Positions 10,223-20,139 of a DNA stretch of 24,563 nt are shown piece after piece. How positions within the stretch are numbered: position 1 is the first letter of the stretch; every line of letters begins with the position of its first letter. Made by a program: the position numbers and the translations under genes. Origin of the DNA: Botryllus schlosseri (lineage: Eukaryota; Chordata; Ascidiacea; Stolidobranchia; Styelidae); contig ATSW01013236.1 of assembly GCA_000444245.1 (NCBI GenBank), positions 1 through 24,563 of the forward strand, written 5' to 3'. Below the pieces are notes generated by a model. It had not been told where the DNA came from, made no database searches, and saw only the letters and a program-made list of their open reading frames with translations.

Positions 10223-10738
10223 CAAGATGGTCGAAGCATAGTCATTGTTGCTACTTAAGTATCAGTAGAAGTATTTTTGTAAATCTCTAATCAATTACAA
10301 GTAGAAATATAGCAATTTCCGAGTCATGTAAAACCTACTTCAAGTGGAATTATAAAACGAAAGAAACGTCTAGGCAACCACTCAAGTAAGTAGTTTGAAT
10401 AAAAGAGTAGGTTTGGTCAAGGGTTTGCATACATCGAGCAGTTTATCAGCGGTGTCTCCTTTCCAACTTGGAAGATGAAGCTTCACAACTAACGCCAAAT
10501 GACTAAAAACAGTACACAGATACTTAAAATCGCCAAGACGTTTTCAGTTACCGTGATACAAGGTCTTTTGCCACCGACTGTTCTTAGGACGATTTCAGAC
10601 ATAAACCGGTGTAGACTTATCCCAAATCTTCGATCGTAATTTGCGAAAGTTAGAGGTGGAAGCATTCCAAAATATGAACATTTGAGTAAATAGAGTAGAT
10701 ATCGACGAGACAACGTGTTTTGTTACCGACCACATCTG
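10223..10738. mobile_element. hAT element, first copy of the ACTCAAGTAG family
   Basis: The right end reads back as CAGATGTGGTCGGTAAC, and the left end near 10223 is a looser CAAGATGGTCGAAGCATAGT. Subterminal regions carry TCAGTAGAAGTA, AAGTAAGTAGT and similar motifs, as in the copy that follows. The left boundary is approximate and no matching duplication was found. The right end has been used as the target of the next copy. Confidence 0.5.
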
Positions 10739-10740
10739 AG

Positions 10741-12022
10741 CAGATGTGGTCAAAGTAGTCAAGAAAACTACTCAAGTAGAAGTAGAAGTAGCGACGGAAA
10801 AAATCTACTCAAGTACGAGTAGAATTACTTCTTCAATAAGCCACCTAAAACTACTTGAAGTAGAAGTCAAATTGACGGACTTTAAATCTACTTTCAAGTA
10901 AGTAAGTAGTTTTTAAAACAGTCTTAATTCGTTCGCATGGACTGTCAAAAGCTGCGAATTGAGCTATGCGGCATAGGCTCAAAGAGCTTGACTCGTATTG
11001 ATGCATTCCAAGAGGTATCAATTTTCGACAGCATAAGCATTGATTCGTGCCATGGAATGAAAATTATAGTATTGATATGAGAATGCAATACTAACCATTT
11101 GTTTACTAGAAGACCCCGTTCGATATGGCACCCTACCCCATATTATAAGGCCCCAAGTTCAGGCGAAGAGCAATACGTCGAAGTTGTATCGGATACGGTT
11201 TCATCACTTTTCGCGATTAGTGTACGTAAATAACAAATATTGTGGATCATAAAAGTTATATTTAGTATACCTTTATTTTCGGAAAATAGAGACATTACTA
11301 CACTTGCTTTTAAGCTTCAACATGTTTGTTCTGCAGACAACAGAACTGAAAATAATCAGATCTCAAAGTATGATACTCGCAATTGAATGTGAAATACAAA
11401 TACCACTTCTAAACAGCAGAAAGTATATTTCATGTATTTTGTTCATTAAGCTTCAAAGGTGATCTGCTGAAACATGTGTAACGTTAAAAAAAGCTGGATT
11501 TTCCGGATTAGCAAAACACGTAATGGGCTGCTAGATTACGGTGCGATAGGTAACTGCTAGATTGCGAATTGGTAGTTTCAAACGTCATGATGGGCCACAT
11601 TTACTGTGATGAAATATTTGATATGGGCGACAATGAAGTGTGAGAGGAACCAAGCAATCCGGCACCTAAATCATATTCATTGATACTTTCATGAAAACAT
11701 ATTTGTCAGTTCACCACTACTATGCGCGAAGCGCAACAAAATTTCTGGGATCTACTTGACTTTTTTGAAAATTGAATGTTGATACTCCGTGAAAACAGCC
11801 CTGAAATTCCTCAGGCAATCTTTCATATTGGGGGATTAAACTACTTCTACTTGACAAACTGAAAATAGCGAAAAGTAAGTGAGTCGATCACAAAATTTTA
11901 CGAAGTAGAAGTAGAAGTAGAAAAAAATCAGATCTACTTGAGTAAGTACCAGAAGTAGAGGAAAACTACTTGAATACTTCCAAAAAGTAGAAGTAGTTCG
12001 TTACTGACCATGACCACCTCTG
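10741..12022. mobile_element. hAT element, second copy of the ACTCAAGTAG family
   Basis: The left end CAGATGTGGTCAAAGTAGTC and the right end, reading back CAGAGGTGGTCATGGTCAGT, are flanked by perfect 8-bp duplications CATCTGAG (10733-10740 and 12023-12030). Both subterminal blocks (10750-10920 and 11840-12000) are dense in repeats of CTACTTCTACTT or its complement. The element is 1282 bp with no transposase frame. The duplicated octamer begins with the last six bases of the preceding copy, so this copy landed in that copy's terminus. Confidence 0.88.
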
Positions 12023-12030
12023 CATCTGAG

Positions 12031-12919
12031 TATGGACTGCATGTCATATCGGGATGATAGTTTGTTGCGTTTGCAACAATATATTCTCCAAATGCTCGCC
12101 TTCTTTATTTTATTGGTCTTCTGAATACATATTTTGGTTAAAGACAGTATATCTCACATGCTAACCGCACTTTACCTTTGAGCTTTCATAAATATTCCGT
12201 ACCCCTGTCTACGATTCGAATTGAAGTAATTAAACCTGGGATTTGTAACTCACCCGTATAGTGCATACGTTACAAATTGACTTGTAAACAGAATTGGGAC
12301 TACTCGAGTCATGTATTGACTATGCAACTATTTATTTAATATATGTGTCATTGGAGGGAAACCAGCTGGATCTCTGTACAGTCGAATTACCCGTGTATCA
12401 TATATGTCGGAATCTGTGTCAGAATATATATCAAATTGCTGATAGGGTTTTCGAGCACCAATTTAACGGATGATATAGTTTGAGGATAACAATTTACGAT
12501 GTATTTTGATATTTGATCAGGAAGGCGGTCGAAGAACTTACTTGTTGAATGCATGTATTAGGAAAGTGTTCTAGGTGCTGTTGACTTGACAAGAGTCATG
12601 TCCTGAGTTGACTCGGATCCGTCGTATGAGTAATATGAAATGACTCGGGACTATGATTTTTAAGTCAATTTTCTTCGGAATCTCTACCTTAGTGTTGGAA
12701 GTAGGGTTATGGTTTAAAACAACGACCTTGTGTATTTATGTGTTATGTGTTCAAGCTGTCACGAATATTCAATTGTGACGTCATAGAGGCGTCGGTGACC
12801 CATCCGTCTACTGTGCCAGCTGTCAGTCATCCAGTAAAATTAAATGTCAGACAAACTTTGCTATGACATCAAACTAACCAACTTGCATAAAATAACTGGG
12901 GTGAGTATACATTTTAGTT
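12031..12919. other. No gene, possible decayed repeat
   Basis: No reading frame of interest is present. ACTCG/GAGTC motifs cluster at about 12300 and 12590-12670, resembling subterminal repeats of a decayed hAT element, but no termini or target duplication could be identified. Confidence 0.3.
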
Positions 12920-13866
12920 CAGGGGTCTTGTTTTGCGGCCCGCGACATGATTTGAAATTTCGGAAGTAAGCTTAGAAAGCCATTTTGAAATGCTGAATTT
13001 GACTACAGTTTCAACATATTGCTGTTGTTGTTCATAATACGGCTATTCTCCTGTGCCCAGCATCAATATTCCTAGCAAGCCTTGGCTTTGGCGATGAGAG
13101 CAGCATTCCTTCGAGGGAGAATAACCAAATGATTTGAACGGGCTTGGCCTATTTCCTTGACGTGCAATGGCCCAAACACTGACAAAATCGAAATGTTTGG
13201 AAAACGGCATAGGGAAGTGGTTCTTAAACTGGGGGGGCGCGACTCTCTTGTGGGGGTGTGAAAGCATCTGAAGATGGTGCTGAGCTGCGGTCAACTTGCA
13301 TCAATTTCTAATTTTAGGTAGAGTACGGAATTCATATAAGAGAATTCTCTCATCAATTAACAATCATAACCTTCCATGCCATCAAACTATACGTTAAGAT
13401 TGCTAGCATTGTGGTTGCATTTTGTGATATGACGGTGAGGGGAAGCAAAATTTCTCAGTATCATAAAGGGGGCGTGTATAAAAAAAAGTTCGAGAACTAC
13501 CGGCTTAGGACTTTCCCGCAAGGTCAAGCTTAACGGAGATGGTCTTTCAACTAGTAACGTATCTCGCTAACCTCAATATCGATTCCTTAGTCGCTGAAAG
13601 CGTTTCCAGGTATCGTGTACCGCTCAGAGCTCAATATAAAATGAACTTGATGATAATGATTTTTGTTTTATTTGTATTCCTTTAATAAAATATAACTTCT
13701 TTTGTTGTCACTATGTCCATTGTCTATATTAGGTAGCATTGCGTTGTAGTGACGTTGGGTCTTTTAACGTTGTTGCGTAGTAGAGGCCTATAGCGATATT
13801 GAATACATGCGGCCCGCGGCCGCTAAGAACTTTGAAAGGGGCCCGCGACCCATTTTGAGTTGGTGT
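12920..13866 (+). mobile_element. Composite hAT repeat, copy 1
   Basis: It begins CAGGGGTCTTGTTTTGCGGC and ends near GGGGCCCGCGACCCATTTTG at about 13866. It is homologous along its length to 18260-19283, sharing blocks such as TGTGCCCAGCAT and TGGCCCAAACACTG, and TTTCCAGGTATCGTG near the right end. Compared with copy 2 it lacks about 38 bases of the GC-rich palindromic region behind the left end. A second hAT element is nested at 13215-13502. It has no transposase frame. The right end is approximate. Confidence 0.7.
13215..13502 (+). mobile_element. Inner hAT nested in composite copy 1
   Basis: The left end AAGTGGTTCTTAAACTGGGG and the right end, reading back CGGTAGTTCTCGAACTTTTT, are degenerate CAGTGGTTCTCAAAC termini. 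The flanks GCATAGGG and GCTTAGGA agree at 6 of 8 positions. The same insertion occurs at the equivalent site of the copy at 18260. Confidence 0.7.
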
Positions 13867-14464
13867 CGTAACAAACAAACAAACTGGGGTAAGCAATTAT
13901 TTCCTCGAGCAAAAAAAACTATATTCTGCATCGCATTGATTTTATTTCAAAATTGAAAGCAGTTGAATTACACTATGAACATACGTTGATGTAGTGGTTA
14001 CTTTGGACTACTCAAAATGCTGGTATTTCACTCAATGTTTGCAAGGTAGATCCTGCTATTGTTTCTCTGCGAAACCGTTATTACTAGTTCTTGCGAATAG
14101 GCCTATATAATGTGTTACTGCGTTAGTGAAAATTATGGTATGAGGCGCCTGTGAAATAGTCCATTACGGGCATCTGTTAAGTTTCCAGACTCAGAAAACG
14201 ATTGTGTGAAGACGTTTTAGGTTGCTGTTGGAAACAATGGATTTAACGATTGGCTTTCACGAACAAAACTATACGTTGGCGCAAACCTTTTCAACTCTCT
14301 CTGAATGAAAGTGGCCTCATTCGCTCGCTACAATATTTACAAAAGTTTCAACTCTTTGCCTATACGCTAGTGTGCGAGCTGAAAACACAAGTTGTTTGCT
14401 TCTCAGCTATAGCAGCTTTGAGCTGTAGCGCAGACTTATTCAAACAGTTGCGAAACTTAGTAAT
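13867..14464. other. No recognisable feature
   Basis: A short AAACAAACAAAC run at about 13871 follows the composite element. The rest shows no element termini and no gene. The plus-strand frame at 14250-14486 has no protein features and runs into the SINE. Confidence 0.4.
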
Positions 14465-14474
14465 CACTATGAGA

Positions 14475-14751
14475 GTGGCGAGATAGCGCAGTGGTATAAT
14501 CCGCGGCACAACACCAATGGGTGCGGGTTCGAGTCCGACCGAGGTCGACTTCCGAATTCCGACACCTAAGTGTTGGAGGTTTACCTAGGCTCCTCCTCGC
14601 CACCTCATCCGCGTCAGCGGTGTCTTACAAAAGCCTAGAGGTGGGCCGTGCTATAAGTCGGCATTTACGGAAAATAAGAAGAATATCGGCCTGGTGTAAA
14701 TGACCATAGTAGTCGACAAACACCATGAATACCCAAAACAAACAAACAAAA
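14475..14751 (+). mobile_element. tRNA-derived SINE, apparently full length
   Basis: The head is tRNA-like, with an A box TAGCGCAGTGG at 14484-14494 and a perfect B box GGTTCGAGTCC at 14526-14536. Both belong to an internal RNA polymerase III promoter. A non-tRNA body follows (CCTAAGTGTTGGAGGT, GCGGTGTCTTAC, AAAGCCTAG) and then a tail of AAAC repeats. Perfect 10-bp duplications CACTATGAGA flank it at 14465-14474 and 14752-14761, as expected for LINE-driven insertion. It is 277 bp. The clean duplication and intact promoter boxes suggest a fairly recent copy. Confidence 0.93.
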
Positions 14752-14761
14752 CACTATGAGA

Positions 14762-15962
14762 AAACAGAGGGAACGCTGTCATGAAATGAAGTAAATATTG
14801 CATCGATGAACGTTATTATACATATTTGAGAATCTCATTTCAAGTAGGCTAGCCGATTTACAATGTCATATATGCGATAGATTTGTATTGGTGTCTGTAG
14901 AAATTATCCGCACTAATCCTGTATTATCCACTAAATTACACTCGACACATCCGAGAAACGATGACGAGCATACATAATATACCGGCACAATACATTGCTA
15001 ACTATATCGATGGTAGTAACTAATAGCCTATACCTGTATGCAAAAATAGTATCGAATTTAAATCAGCAGAACCACCAGTTTCTTCCCTATTTTCAATTAT
15101 GGGCCTAGTTGCAGAGATCCCGACGGAATTTTCGTCTGTGATCGATTAAGGACAATATATTTGAGGTACATGTCTGCGTGTGATTCCGTCGGCGAAACCA
15201 TTGTGAAAATTTGAAAGAGGCGGTGAGAATTGAGAAGGATATATCAGAAAACTTTGCTGCAATGTCGAGACTTTCATTCATCGACGCAATAGAAAATAAA
15301 GATGCAATCACAACGAATAGGTTGAAAGAGGAAAGGCCCCTTCGCCCTCGTTGGCTACGTCAGTGTGTGTGTCAATGTTTTGTCTGTCTGTTTGCTTTAT
15401 TTCGTCCTAATTCGTATTTATAGGCGTAAAATCTCCACATACGGTATGCTTTAGCGAGACATGCACTGCACGATTCTTAATTATCGTAAGCGAGTAAGGA
15501 AATATAATTTTCATTGAAATCTTACCTCTCAATCATAAAATAGCAACACAAACCCATGGAAATAATAATTTCCTACGCAAACCGCTAGCATTATCTTCTA
15601 TAAATTGCACTAAATTTTCGAAAACACTCCGTTCATAAGCCCTGGCGGTGAATCTGATCACATGGGCTGATAAAGAATAAATATTTGATAATGTAGTAGT
15701 AATAATAATATGTGAAACTATCAATATTATTGATGAAATTCGTGAATCCAAAATTTTTTCGCGCTACACGCGACCATGCGGGTTCTCAGGGACTGTATTC
15801 ATGACTAACATGATCAGTCGCGATTTCGGTTCGGAAAACAAACCGATATCAAATAGATTAATCCAGAGCTCACATGCAGTGAACATCGACAATGGACATT
15901 AATTAACATTAGTATTTGGTGTTCATTACTGCTACGTCTTGGAATGCGGCCGTATGATACTT
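14762..15962. other. No recognised gene, one candidate frame
   Basis: A plus-strand frame opening after a stop at 15181 encodes NLKEAVRIEKDISENFAAMS followed by RLSFIDAIENKD. It is helical in character and could be an exon of about 45 codons, ending near AATAG|GTTG, but I know no family for it. Nothing else is supported. The sequence just before 15963 may belong to the left arm of the inverted repeat, since the right arm is cut by the window end. Confidence 0.25.
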
Positions 15963-15996
15963 ACGCCATATAAATGAACCGTGAGTATCATAAATA

Positions 15997-16011
15997 GGTT
16001 GGCCACCGCTG
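15997..16011. mobile_element. hAT-like terminus in left arm
   Basis: GGTTGGCCACCGCTG reads back as CAGCGGTGGCCAACC, a typical hAT end, and it is conserved at 24515-24529 in the right arm. The element would extend towards lower coordinates here. The opposite end was not found in the left arm, and in the right arm it would be past the window end. Confidence 0.4.
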
Positions 16012-16534
16012 TTATACACAACATAGCATGCTTTCAATATATTATTGAAACGCATATTTTTGCACTCGTGTTCAATAAATATTTTCACACGACAAATCAT
16101 TAAGAGGCACACTGCACGACCTGTGAATTGTATCATTTGCTGACTTACCGTTCAGACTCCTTCAATCATACATTGTAGTAATCAGCCAGCCGACTCAGTT
16201 GCAAATGATCGAATTTCGATTTCAGTGTATTATAATCGAAGGAGCCATTGGTGTGGAAGGTACCCTTACTGATACCATCAATATTTAGGCGATTCGGTCA
16301 TAATACGGTCGCCTGTTCTCACTACTTCAAAATCAATCCGTAATATCGAGTCACTGTTACGCTATATGTTCCGCCCAGTGATCGGAACCCCTAAAATATT
16401 TCGCTTATCGATTCATATCAGTCTGGAAAAGTTGTTTAATTTAACGGCTCATGCACATCGCGGACTTGATAGCTATATTAGCCCCCGACGGCCTCCGTAT
16501 TGTCACTTATTATTGTCACGTGAAGGCGTGAAGC

Positions 16535-17031
16535 ATCCGCAGTAATGCGCACGCTTCATTTTCATACACAAATAGGTGACATGATGGAATTCACCATATT
16601 CCGCAGGACAGGACTATACTTGGATGTAAAACCGTGTTGTTGTAAAGCAGAGTCTTGTCCCAAAATTCAACGTAGGTTACATCACGCATGCCCGCAAAGA
16701 CTTGACGAAGTAAAACCTCAAATCGATACGTCAACCACAGCCGCTCACGAATGTCTAGGGTAGTGATCCCCTACCTTTTCGACTCACCGCCACCTTATCG
16801 ATATTGACAGAAAACTTCGCCCCTTATAATTACGGATCTGGATGGGCAGTACAATTGTTGCAATAAGCCACGGCGATTGGTATAGCGAGACAGCATATAT
16901 CGTGTTGTAATTCACAGCTGCAACACCAATGGGTTGCGGGTTCCAGTCCGGTCGAGGTCGACTCCAGACTTACTAGTGGTTCCTACCTAAGTGTTGGAGG
17001 TCTATCTAGGTTCCACCTCGCTATCTCATCC
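16535..17031 (+). repeat. Segment present only in the left arm
   Basis: The arms agree up to GGCGTGAAGC and again from the MITE flank GTAAACCATG. The right arm has about 10-20 bases in place of this segment. The segment includes the 5' half of a SINE whose 3' half survives in both arms. The simplest reading is therefore a deletion of about half a kilobase in the right arm, not an insertion here. A 72-codon frame at 16545-16763 is unrecognised. Confidence 0.75.
16761..16800 (+). mobile_element. Solo hAT terminus
   Basis: TAGTGATCCCCTACCTTTTC, followed by GACTCACCGCCACC, resembles a CAGTGGTTCCCAACCTTTT hAT end. I see no partner end before the SINE begins at about 16877, so it is scored as a fragment. 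Confidence 0.35.
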
Positions 17032-17500
17032 ATGTAAACCATGCCGTGGGTCCAAGCCTGTGGTACGCACAAGTTTTCCAGGTTGCCAGCAATCCCAACA
17101 ATGACGGCCCATACGGGGAAGAGTATAGTAGGCGAGACGTACAGCATTGGGATTCGTATCAAACCGATTTCCGTTTTAATATATTTGACCGCAGGAATTC
17201 CAAATGGATCCATTACAGACATCATATACAGTATATCTTAAAATGGGCAGTATATTTTTTGTTTCGCTGCATTCGGCAGTTCAACACGGTGGAAACAGTT
17301 TTGACCGCGTTCAGTGCACGTAACTTGTGTATAGGTGGTACGCAAGCACTGCATAAAACCTCGAAATGGTACGTGGGTGGGAAAAGGTTGTGAACCACTG
17401 GTGTAAGCGGTGTCTTATAAAAAAGCCTGGTAAACGGGCCATGCTTCAATTCGGCAGCAACGGAATATGAATGAAGAGAAAATTGGCAGGATTTCTGCTT
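16877..17500 (+). mobile_element. Older SINE copy split by a MITE
   Basis: The 5' part (16877-17031) aligns with the SINE at 14475 through CAACACCAATGGG, GAGGTCGACT and CCTAAGTGTTGGAGGT. The B box has decayed to GGTTCCAGTCC. The 3' part resumes at 17401 with GCGGTGTCTTA and AAAGCCTGG and fades out by about 17500. The 17040-17400 element sits between them at the point where the intact SINE reads CATCCGCGTCAGCGG. This copy is clearly more diverged than the 14475 copy. Confidence 0.8.
17040..17400 (+). mobile_element. hAT MITE inserted in the SINE
   Basis: The right end reads back as CAGTGGTTCACAACCTTTTC. The left end is CATGCCGTGGGTCCAAGCCT, an imperfect match to it with four extra bases (CATG). 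The flanks ATGTAAAC (17032-17039) and GTGTAAGC (17401-17408) match at 6 of 8. The right-arm copy has 7 of 8. The element is about 360 bp and non-coding, although chance frames of over 100 codons cross it on both strands. Being present at the same SINE position in both arms, it inserted before the arms diverged. Confidence 0.85.
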
Positions 17501-18003
17501 GCCAAACTGAATTAAACTTTCGAAGCAAGCTATATGTCGGGTAAATCGAATCAGCGGAGATATTGATTGCGGGCATGACAGCAATTTTGATTTGTCAAAT
17601 GTGCGAACTTCACATCGAGCCTGATTTAGACTATTGATCGCTTTCTAGATTCATTTTGCTTATAATTTCAAAATTTTGACGGAATCTCGCGATCTTGCGC
17701 AACGTAAATTGATGATATGATGAATAATAATGAACGGGTAATGAATACTAAGAACACAATGGCATGTACCTTTCATCGAGAGACAGTATTTACTTAATTT
17801 CTTACGATCGCTCCATGAATTTTCACAGAGTGTTATCGAAATATTTGACTGTTTGAAAACGCTAAGGGCGGATTATTGAAAACCGTACTTGGAAAGCAGA
17901 TAAAGTCGAATTCAAAAGGCTCGCACCAACGGATAACGTTGGTCACGAAAGGCAGTCGTAAAATTCATAATTCGTTACAGCTACAGCAACCAGCACCTTT
18001 TGA

Positions 18004-18219
18004 TTGATTGGGTCAAAAACATGCGCAAATGAACGCACGGAGCTCGCACGTAAGTGCAAATTGGCTGCAAAAACAGACTGCTATGATAATTACCAAGCAT
18101 ATGCTTCGTCAATCGGTCAGCATCTGAGCGAAAACCTTGCCTGTGCACAGCACTATGATGAAATTATGTTCACTGTCATTGCACGTGGTAGATCTGTGTT
18201 TCATTTAAAAGTGTTGTAG
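18004..18219 (+). CDS. Candidate exon, unknown protein, left-arm copy
   Basis: A 71-codon frame encodes CKLAAKTDCYDNYQAYASSI then GQHLSENLACAQHYDEIMF. It is retained as an open frame in the right arm. By my count the copies differ at about 15 bases over 71 codons: 6 silent codon changes and 8 replacing ones. That leans towards constraint but is too few to prove it. There is no ATG with context, since the frame starts after a TGA. Possible splice sites are an acceptor before TGCAAATTGGC (CGTAAG here, CGTCAG in the other arm) and a donor CACGTG|GTAGAT. I do not recognise the protein. The spaced cysteines could fit a small secreted domain. Confidence 0.3.
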   Translation: MIGSKTCANERTELARKCKLAAKTDCYDNYQAYASSIGQHLSENLACAQHYDEIMFTVIARGRSVFHLKVL

Positions 18220-18259
18220 TCTACTATTATTCACTTGAGCAAACCTATTTTATGTAGAC

Positions 18260-19283
18260 CAGGGGTCATCAACACGCGGTCTGCGGGCCGCATGCGGCCC
18301 GCCAAGTCATAATCTGCGGCCCGCGACCTGATTTCAGATTTAGGAAGTAAGCTAAGAAACCCAATTTGAAATGCTGTTAGTAGCTACAGTTACAACATGT
18401 TGTTGTTGTTGTTTCAACATAAGCTGCTCTCTTGTGCCCAGCATAACTATTCGTCACCACTCTAAAACGGCTGTGGTGATGGCAACAGCATTCCATCGAG
18501 GGTGAATCAACTGATTTGAATCGGCATATTGTCTTGACTTCCAATGGCCCAAACACTGCCAAGACCGAGACGAATAAAAAACGGCTTAGGGCTGTGGTTC
18601 CCAATCTGGTGAGCGCGCGCTCCTTGTGGAGGCGCGAAAGCATCTGAAGGGGAGGCGGTGATGCCCACAACTGGGAAAATGTTCGTGCTTGACAAGATTT
18701 ACCTCTACTTCATAGTTGTTGGTATGTGTATAGTCCAGAATCCATCTTATAGAATTATGTTATCAACAGTCATAATCTTCCACGCCATCAAACTAGCCTT
18801 TGGAATTGCTAGCATTGTGGTTGCATTCTTTGATATGACGATTTTTCAGTATCATAAAGGGGTGTGTGTGTAGAAAAAATTTTGAGAACCACTGACTGAT
18901 GGCTTCCTCACAAGATCAAGCTTTACGTGGACGTGGAGATGATCTTTCAGCTAGTAATGCATCTCGCTAGTCCAAATATCGTTTCCTTAGTCTCTGGAAA
19001 GCGTTTCCAGGTATCGTGCACAGCTCACAGTTCAAAATAAAATGCAATTGACGAAAAAGATTTTTTGTTGTAATTGTAGCTTATTCCTTTAATGAAATAT
19101 TATTTCTTTCGTGGTCTAATATACCCATCGCCTATGTTAGGCACCTCACCGTTGTACTGACATAGAGTTGTAGAATGTGGTTGCCATATTTCACATCGAT
19201 ATCGAATTCATGCGGCACGCAGCCTCTACAAAATTTGAAAAGTGGCCCGTGACCCGTTTTGAGGTGGCGAACCCAACACTAAA
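18260..19283 (+). mobile_element. Composite hAT repeat, copy 2
   Basis: It begins CAGGGGTCATCAACACGCGG, followed by a perfect 20-bp palindrome at 18283-18302 and GCGGCCCGCGACCTGATTT. It ends near GTGGCCCGTGACCCGTTTTG. It aligns with 12920-13866 throughout, including the nested element. The inner border of the left inverted-repeat arm (about 18525) falls inside it. The right end is approximate and no matching target duplication was found. Confidence 0.7.
18592..18894 (+). mobile_element. Inner hAT nested in composite copy 2
   Basis: The left end is CTGTGGTTCCCAATCTGG. The right end reads back as CAGTGGTTCTCAAAATTTTT. The left flank GCTTAGGG corresponds to the target duplication of the inner element in copy 1 (GCATAGGG and GCTTAGGA), so the insertion site is the same. 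The right flank is disturbed by a few extra bases. Confidence 0.65.
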
Positions 19284-19455
19284 TCCATTCCTCCTGTGAT
19301 ATACATAACTCCTATTCCAGAATAACTTCAAGATGAGATGCTAAATAGAAATGACTTATGGGATGGAGGTTATATGTTCATTAAATACTCTATTTCTCAA
19401 TTTTGATTCCGCATATTTCAATGTTTATGTTAAATCTCTTGCATAAAAAACTTAT

Positions 19456-19677
19456 TTGCGCTTCGAGCGATCTTCCGTCGGCAATTTGCTCATTTCCGAA
19501 TTCCTCGCGTTGCACACTATACCAAGGGAAGAATATCTGTGCAACTGGTTATCTGCACCTTTAGGTTCACATTCAAGCAATATACAAGCGGATTCTACTG
19601 AATTGAAAGAAGTCATAGCTCGAGAGCACAAAGAATTACTCCCCGCTGCCGACGCTCATTGTTCTGCCATGTTTTAG
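19456..19677 (+). other. Candidate frame in spacer, plus strand
   Basis: It encodes about 73 codons including FLALHTIPREEYLCNWLSAP and a charged helix ELKEVIAREHKEL, ending SAMF. Composition is less AT-rich than the surroundings and the peptide is not repetitive. No start context, splice sites or family were recognised. It could be a 3' terminal exon. Confidence 0.22.
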
Positions 19678-19689
19678 TTATGATTATTT

Positions 19690-19931
19690 TCAATTCAATT
19701 TCGTTTTAAATCCGACCCTACTAAGGTCAAACATGGCAGCTTGTATTTGCGATCTATCAGCAGGGATTTCGCGATCGACGTCTTGGCCCCCGTGATATCG
19801 ATTTTGCGATTGCTGTAAAACTCTGGCGTTGTACAAAATGATCCCACGGTAAAAAGTACGAACGTTCTCATATCGATTGCGAAAACGAGCCAAATGTTCG
19901 CAGCATTGAGTCGTATGGACAGTGGACACAT
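19690..19931 (-). other. Candidate frame(s) in spacer, minus strand
   Basis: Two overlapping minus-strand frames are both open for about 78 codons. One contains FRNRYENVRTFYRGIILYNA. The other contains MRTFVLFTVGSFCTTPEFY and NRKIDITGAKTSIAKSLLID. A run of TCGAT/ATCGC-rich sequence keeps both open, so at most one is real. No family was recognised. The frame converges on the plus-strand candidate at 19456-19677, with 12 bases between the two stops. Confidence 0.18.
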
Positions 19932-20139
19932 ACCATGGTATCCGTCCTAATCGACGTTACTTAATCGATATCGTGAATATTATATCTGGTACTAAAGATA
20001 ACAATGATAAACAAGCCATGCTGAGCCCGTTGAACAGCAATCGGGTATAGTAATGGACCGATGATAAGGTCTTTTGTTTACTTGAATAACGTTAATATTT
20101 TAAAACCGTTAGGTGGCTGAAGAAAACAAACGATTCAAC

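Larger units (their letters stand above)
15963..18525 (+). repeat. Large inverted repeat, left arm
   Basis: Read in reverse complement, this arm matches 24563 back to 20140. Landmarks occur in mirrored order: GGTTGGCCACCGCTG, then AGCCCCCGACGGCCTCCGTA, the MITE at 17040-17400 with the SINE half beside it, AACGGGTAATGAATAC, CTCGCACCAACGGATAACGT, and the CAGGGGTCATCAACACGCGG element end. By eye, stretches are about 93-97% identical with few indels apart from the large ones. The arm lacks the two hAT insertions of the right arm and has about 497 bases (16535-17031) that the right arm lacks. The inner border at about 18525 falls inside a hAT element. The outer border is unknown. Confidence 0.92.
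18526..20139. other. Spacer of the inverted repeat
   Basis: This is the 1.6-kb unpaired centre. Its left 760 bases are the rest of composite hAT copy 2. The remainder has two convergent candidate frames and no recognised gene. Confidence 0.8.

Noticed and set aside
12300-12670. A further hAT element defined by ACTCG motifs
   Set aside because: No pair of termini and no target duplication could be found.
14484-14560. A possible functional tRNA gene
   Set aside because: A and B boxes are good, but the sequence does not close an acceptor stem, and it continues into a SINE body with a tail and target duplications.
15211-15423. A protein-coding gene
   Set aside because: Part of the frame looks helical, but the second half turns into low-quality Cys/Phe-rich sequence and no homology or splice evidence was recognised.
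17046-17584. Open frames of 115-120 codons on both strands, with a similar one at 23564-23785
   Set aside because: They lie within or across the hAT MITE and SINE remnant. They are frames through repeat sequence, and identical ones appear wherever the MITE is copied.
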